6,236 nucleotides of DNA from UBA9300 sp964577305 (GTDB lineage Bacteria > Bacteroidota > Bacteroidia > Bacteroidales > VadinHA17). Positions 6,163-6,236 of this stretch are shown piece by piece. Made by a program: the position numbers and the translations under genes. The stretch spans positions 1 to 6,236 of the forward strand of contig CAZNYS010000116.1 of NCBI GenBank assembly GCA_964577305.1. The letters are read 5' to 3'. A model generated the notes under the pieces. That model was not told where the DNA came from. It saw only the letters and a program-made list of their open reading frames with translations, and did not search any database. Numbering within the stretch: the stretch's first letter is position 1; each line of letters starts with the position of its first letter.

Positions 6163-6236
6163 GACTCTGATATTTAGTTTCAATAAATGTAAATCAAATT
6201 ATGTGCCAACAGGCGCTATTATTTATGATTTATTAT

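Noticed and set aside
6203..6216. Small hairpin GTGCC-AACA-GGCGC near the right edge.
   Set aside because: It has a 5-bp stem with a G-U pair and a weak following T run. No + strand gene precedes it, so it is likely chance in the region upstream of the lipoprotein gene.

Overview
The window looks like chromosomal DNA of a member of the Bacteroidota, probably Bacteroidales or a close relative. Three things suggest this. None of the recognisable genes has a Shine-Dalgarno sequence. Two intergenic regions carry the Bacteroidota -7 promoter element TAnnTTTG. The LysA and MurQ proteins have the short forms I recall from Bacteroides-type genomes. Base composition is moderately AT-rich throughout, with no obvious compositional island and no sign of a mobile element, CRISPR array, tRNA or rRNA.

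Layout from left to right. Positions 1-42 may be the last codons of an upstream gene. At 110-1123 (+) lies an aldo/keto reductase of the YghZ/Gpr type, behind a plausible promoter. A 177-base gap (1124-1300) holds a strong intrinsic terminator hairpin only 14 bases before the next gene, with a 21-codon ORF upstream of it. At 1301-2629 and 2622-3770 (+) lie aspartate kinase (lysC) and diaminopimelate decarboxylase (lysA), overlapping by 8 bases. At 3808-4650 and 4660-5478 (+) lie a BadF/BadG-type sugar kinase, probably MurK-like, and MurNAc-6-phosphate etherase (murQ), with a possible near-leaderless promoter before the kinase. At 5485-6162 (-) lies a PKD-domain lipoprotein that converges on murQ with a 6-base gap. 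The right edge (6163-6236) is its upstream region.

How they work together: lysC and lysA are the first and last steps of the diaminopimelate route to lysine, whose intermediate meso-DAP is also the peptidoglycan cross-linking residue. The kinase and murQ form a cytoplasmic salvage pair that would phosphorylate MurNAc and remove its lactyl ether, feeding GlcNAc-6-phosphate back into amino-sugar metabolism. The central four genes are therefore joined by a cell-wall and amino-acid theme. The aldo/keto reductase and the lipoprotein have no evident link to it.

Most of the window is ordinary housekeeping sequence and I see no clear new system. The part most worth a second look is the lysC leader. 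Its terminator, an alternative pairing that would break the terminator, and a repeat of the lysC start sequence are arranged as a transcription attenuator would be, but this is a hypothesis.
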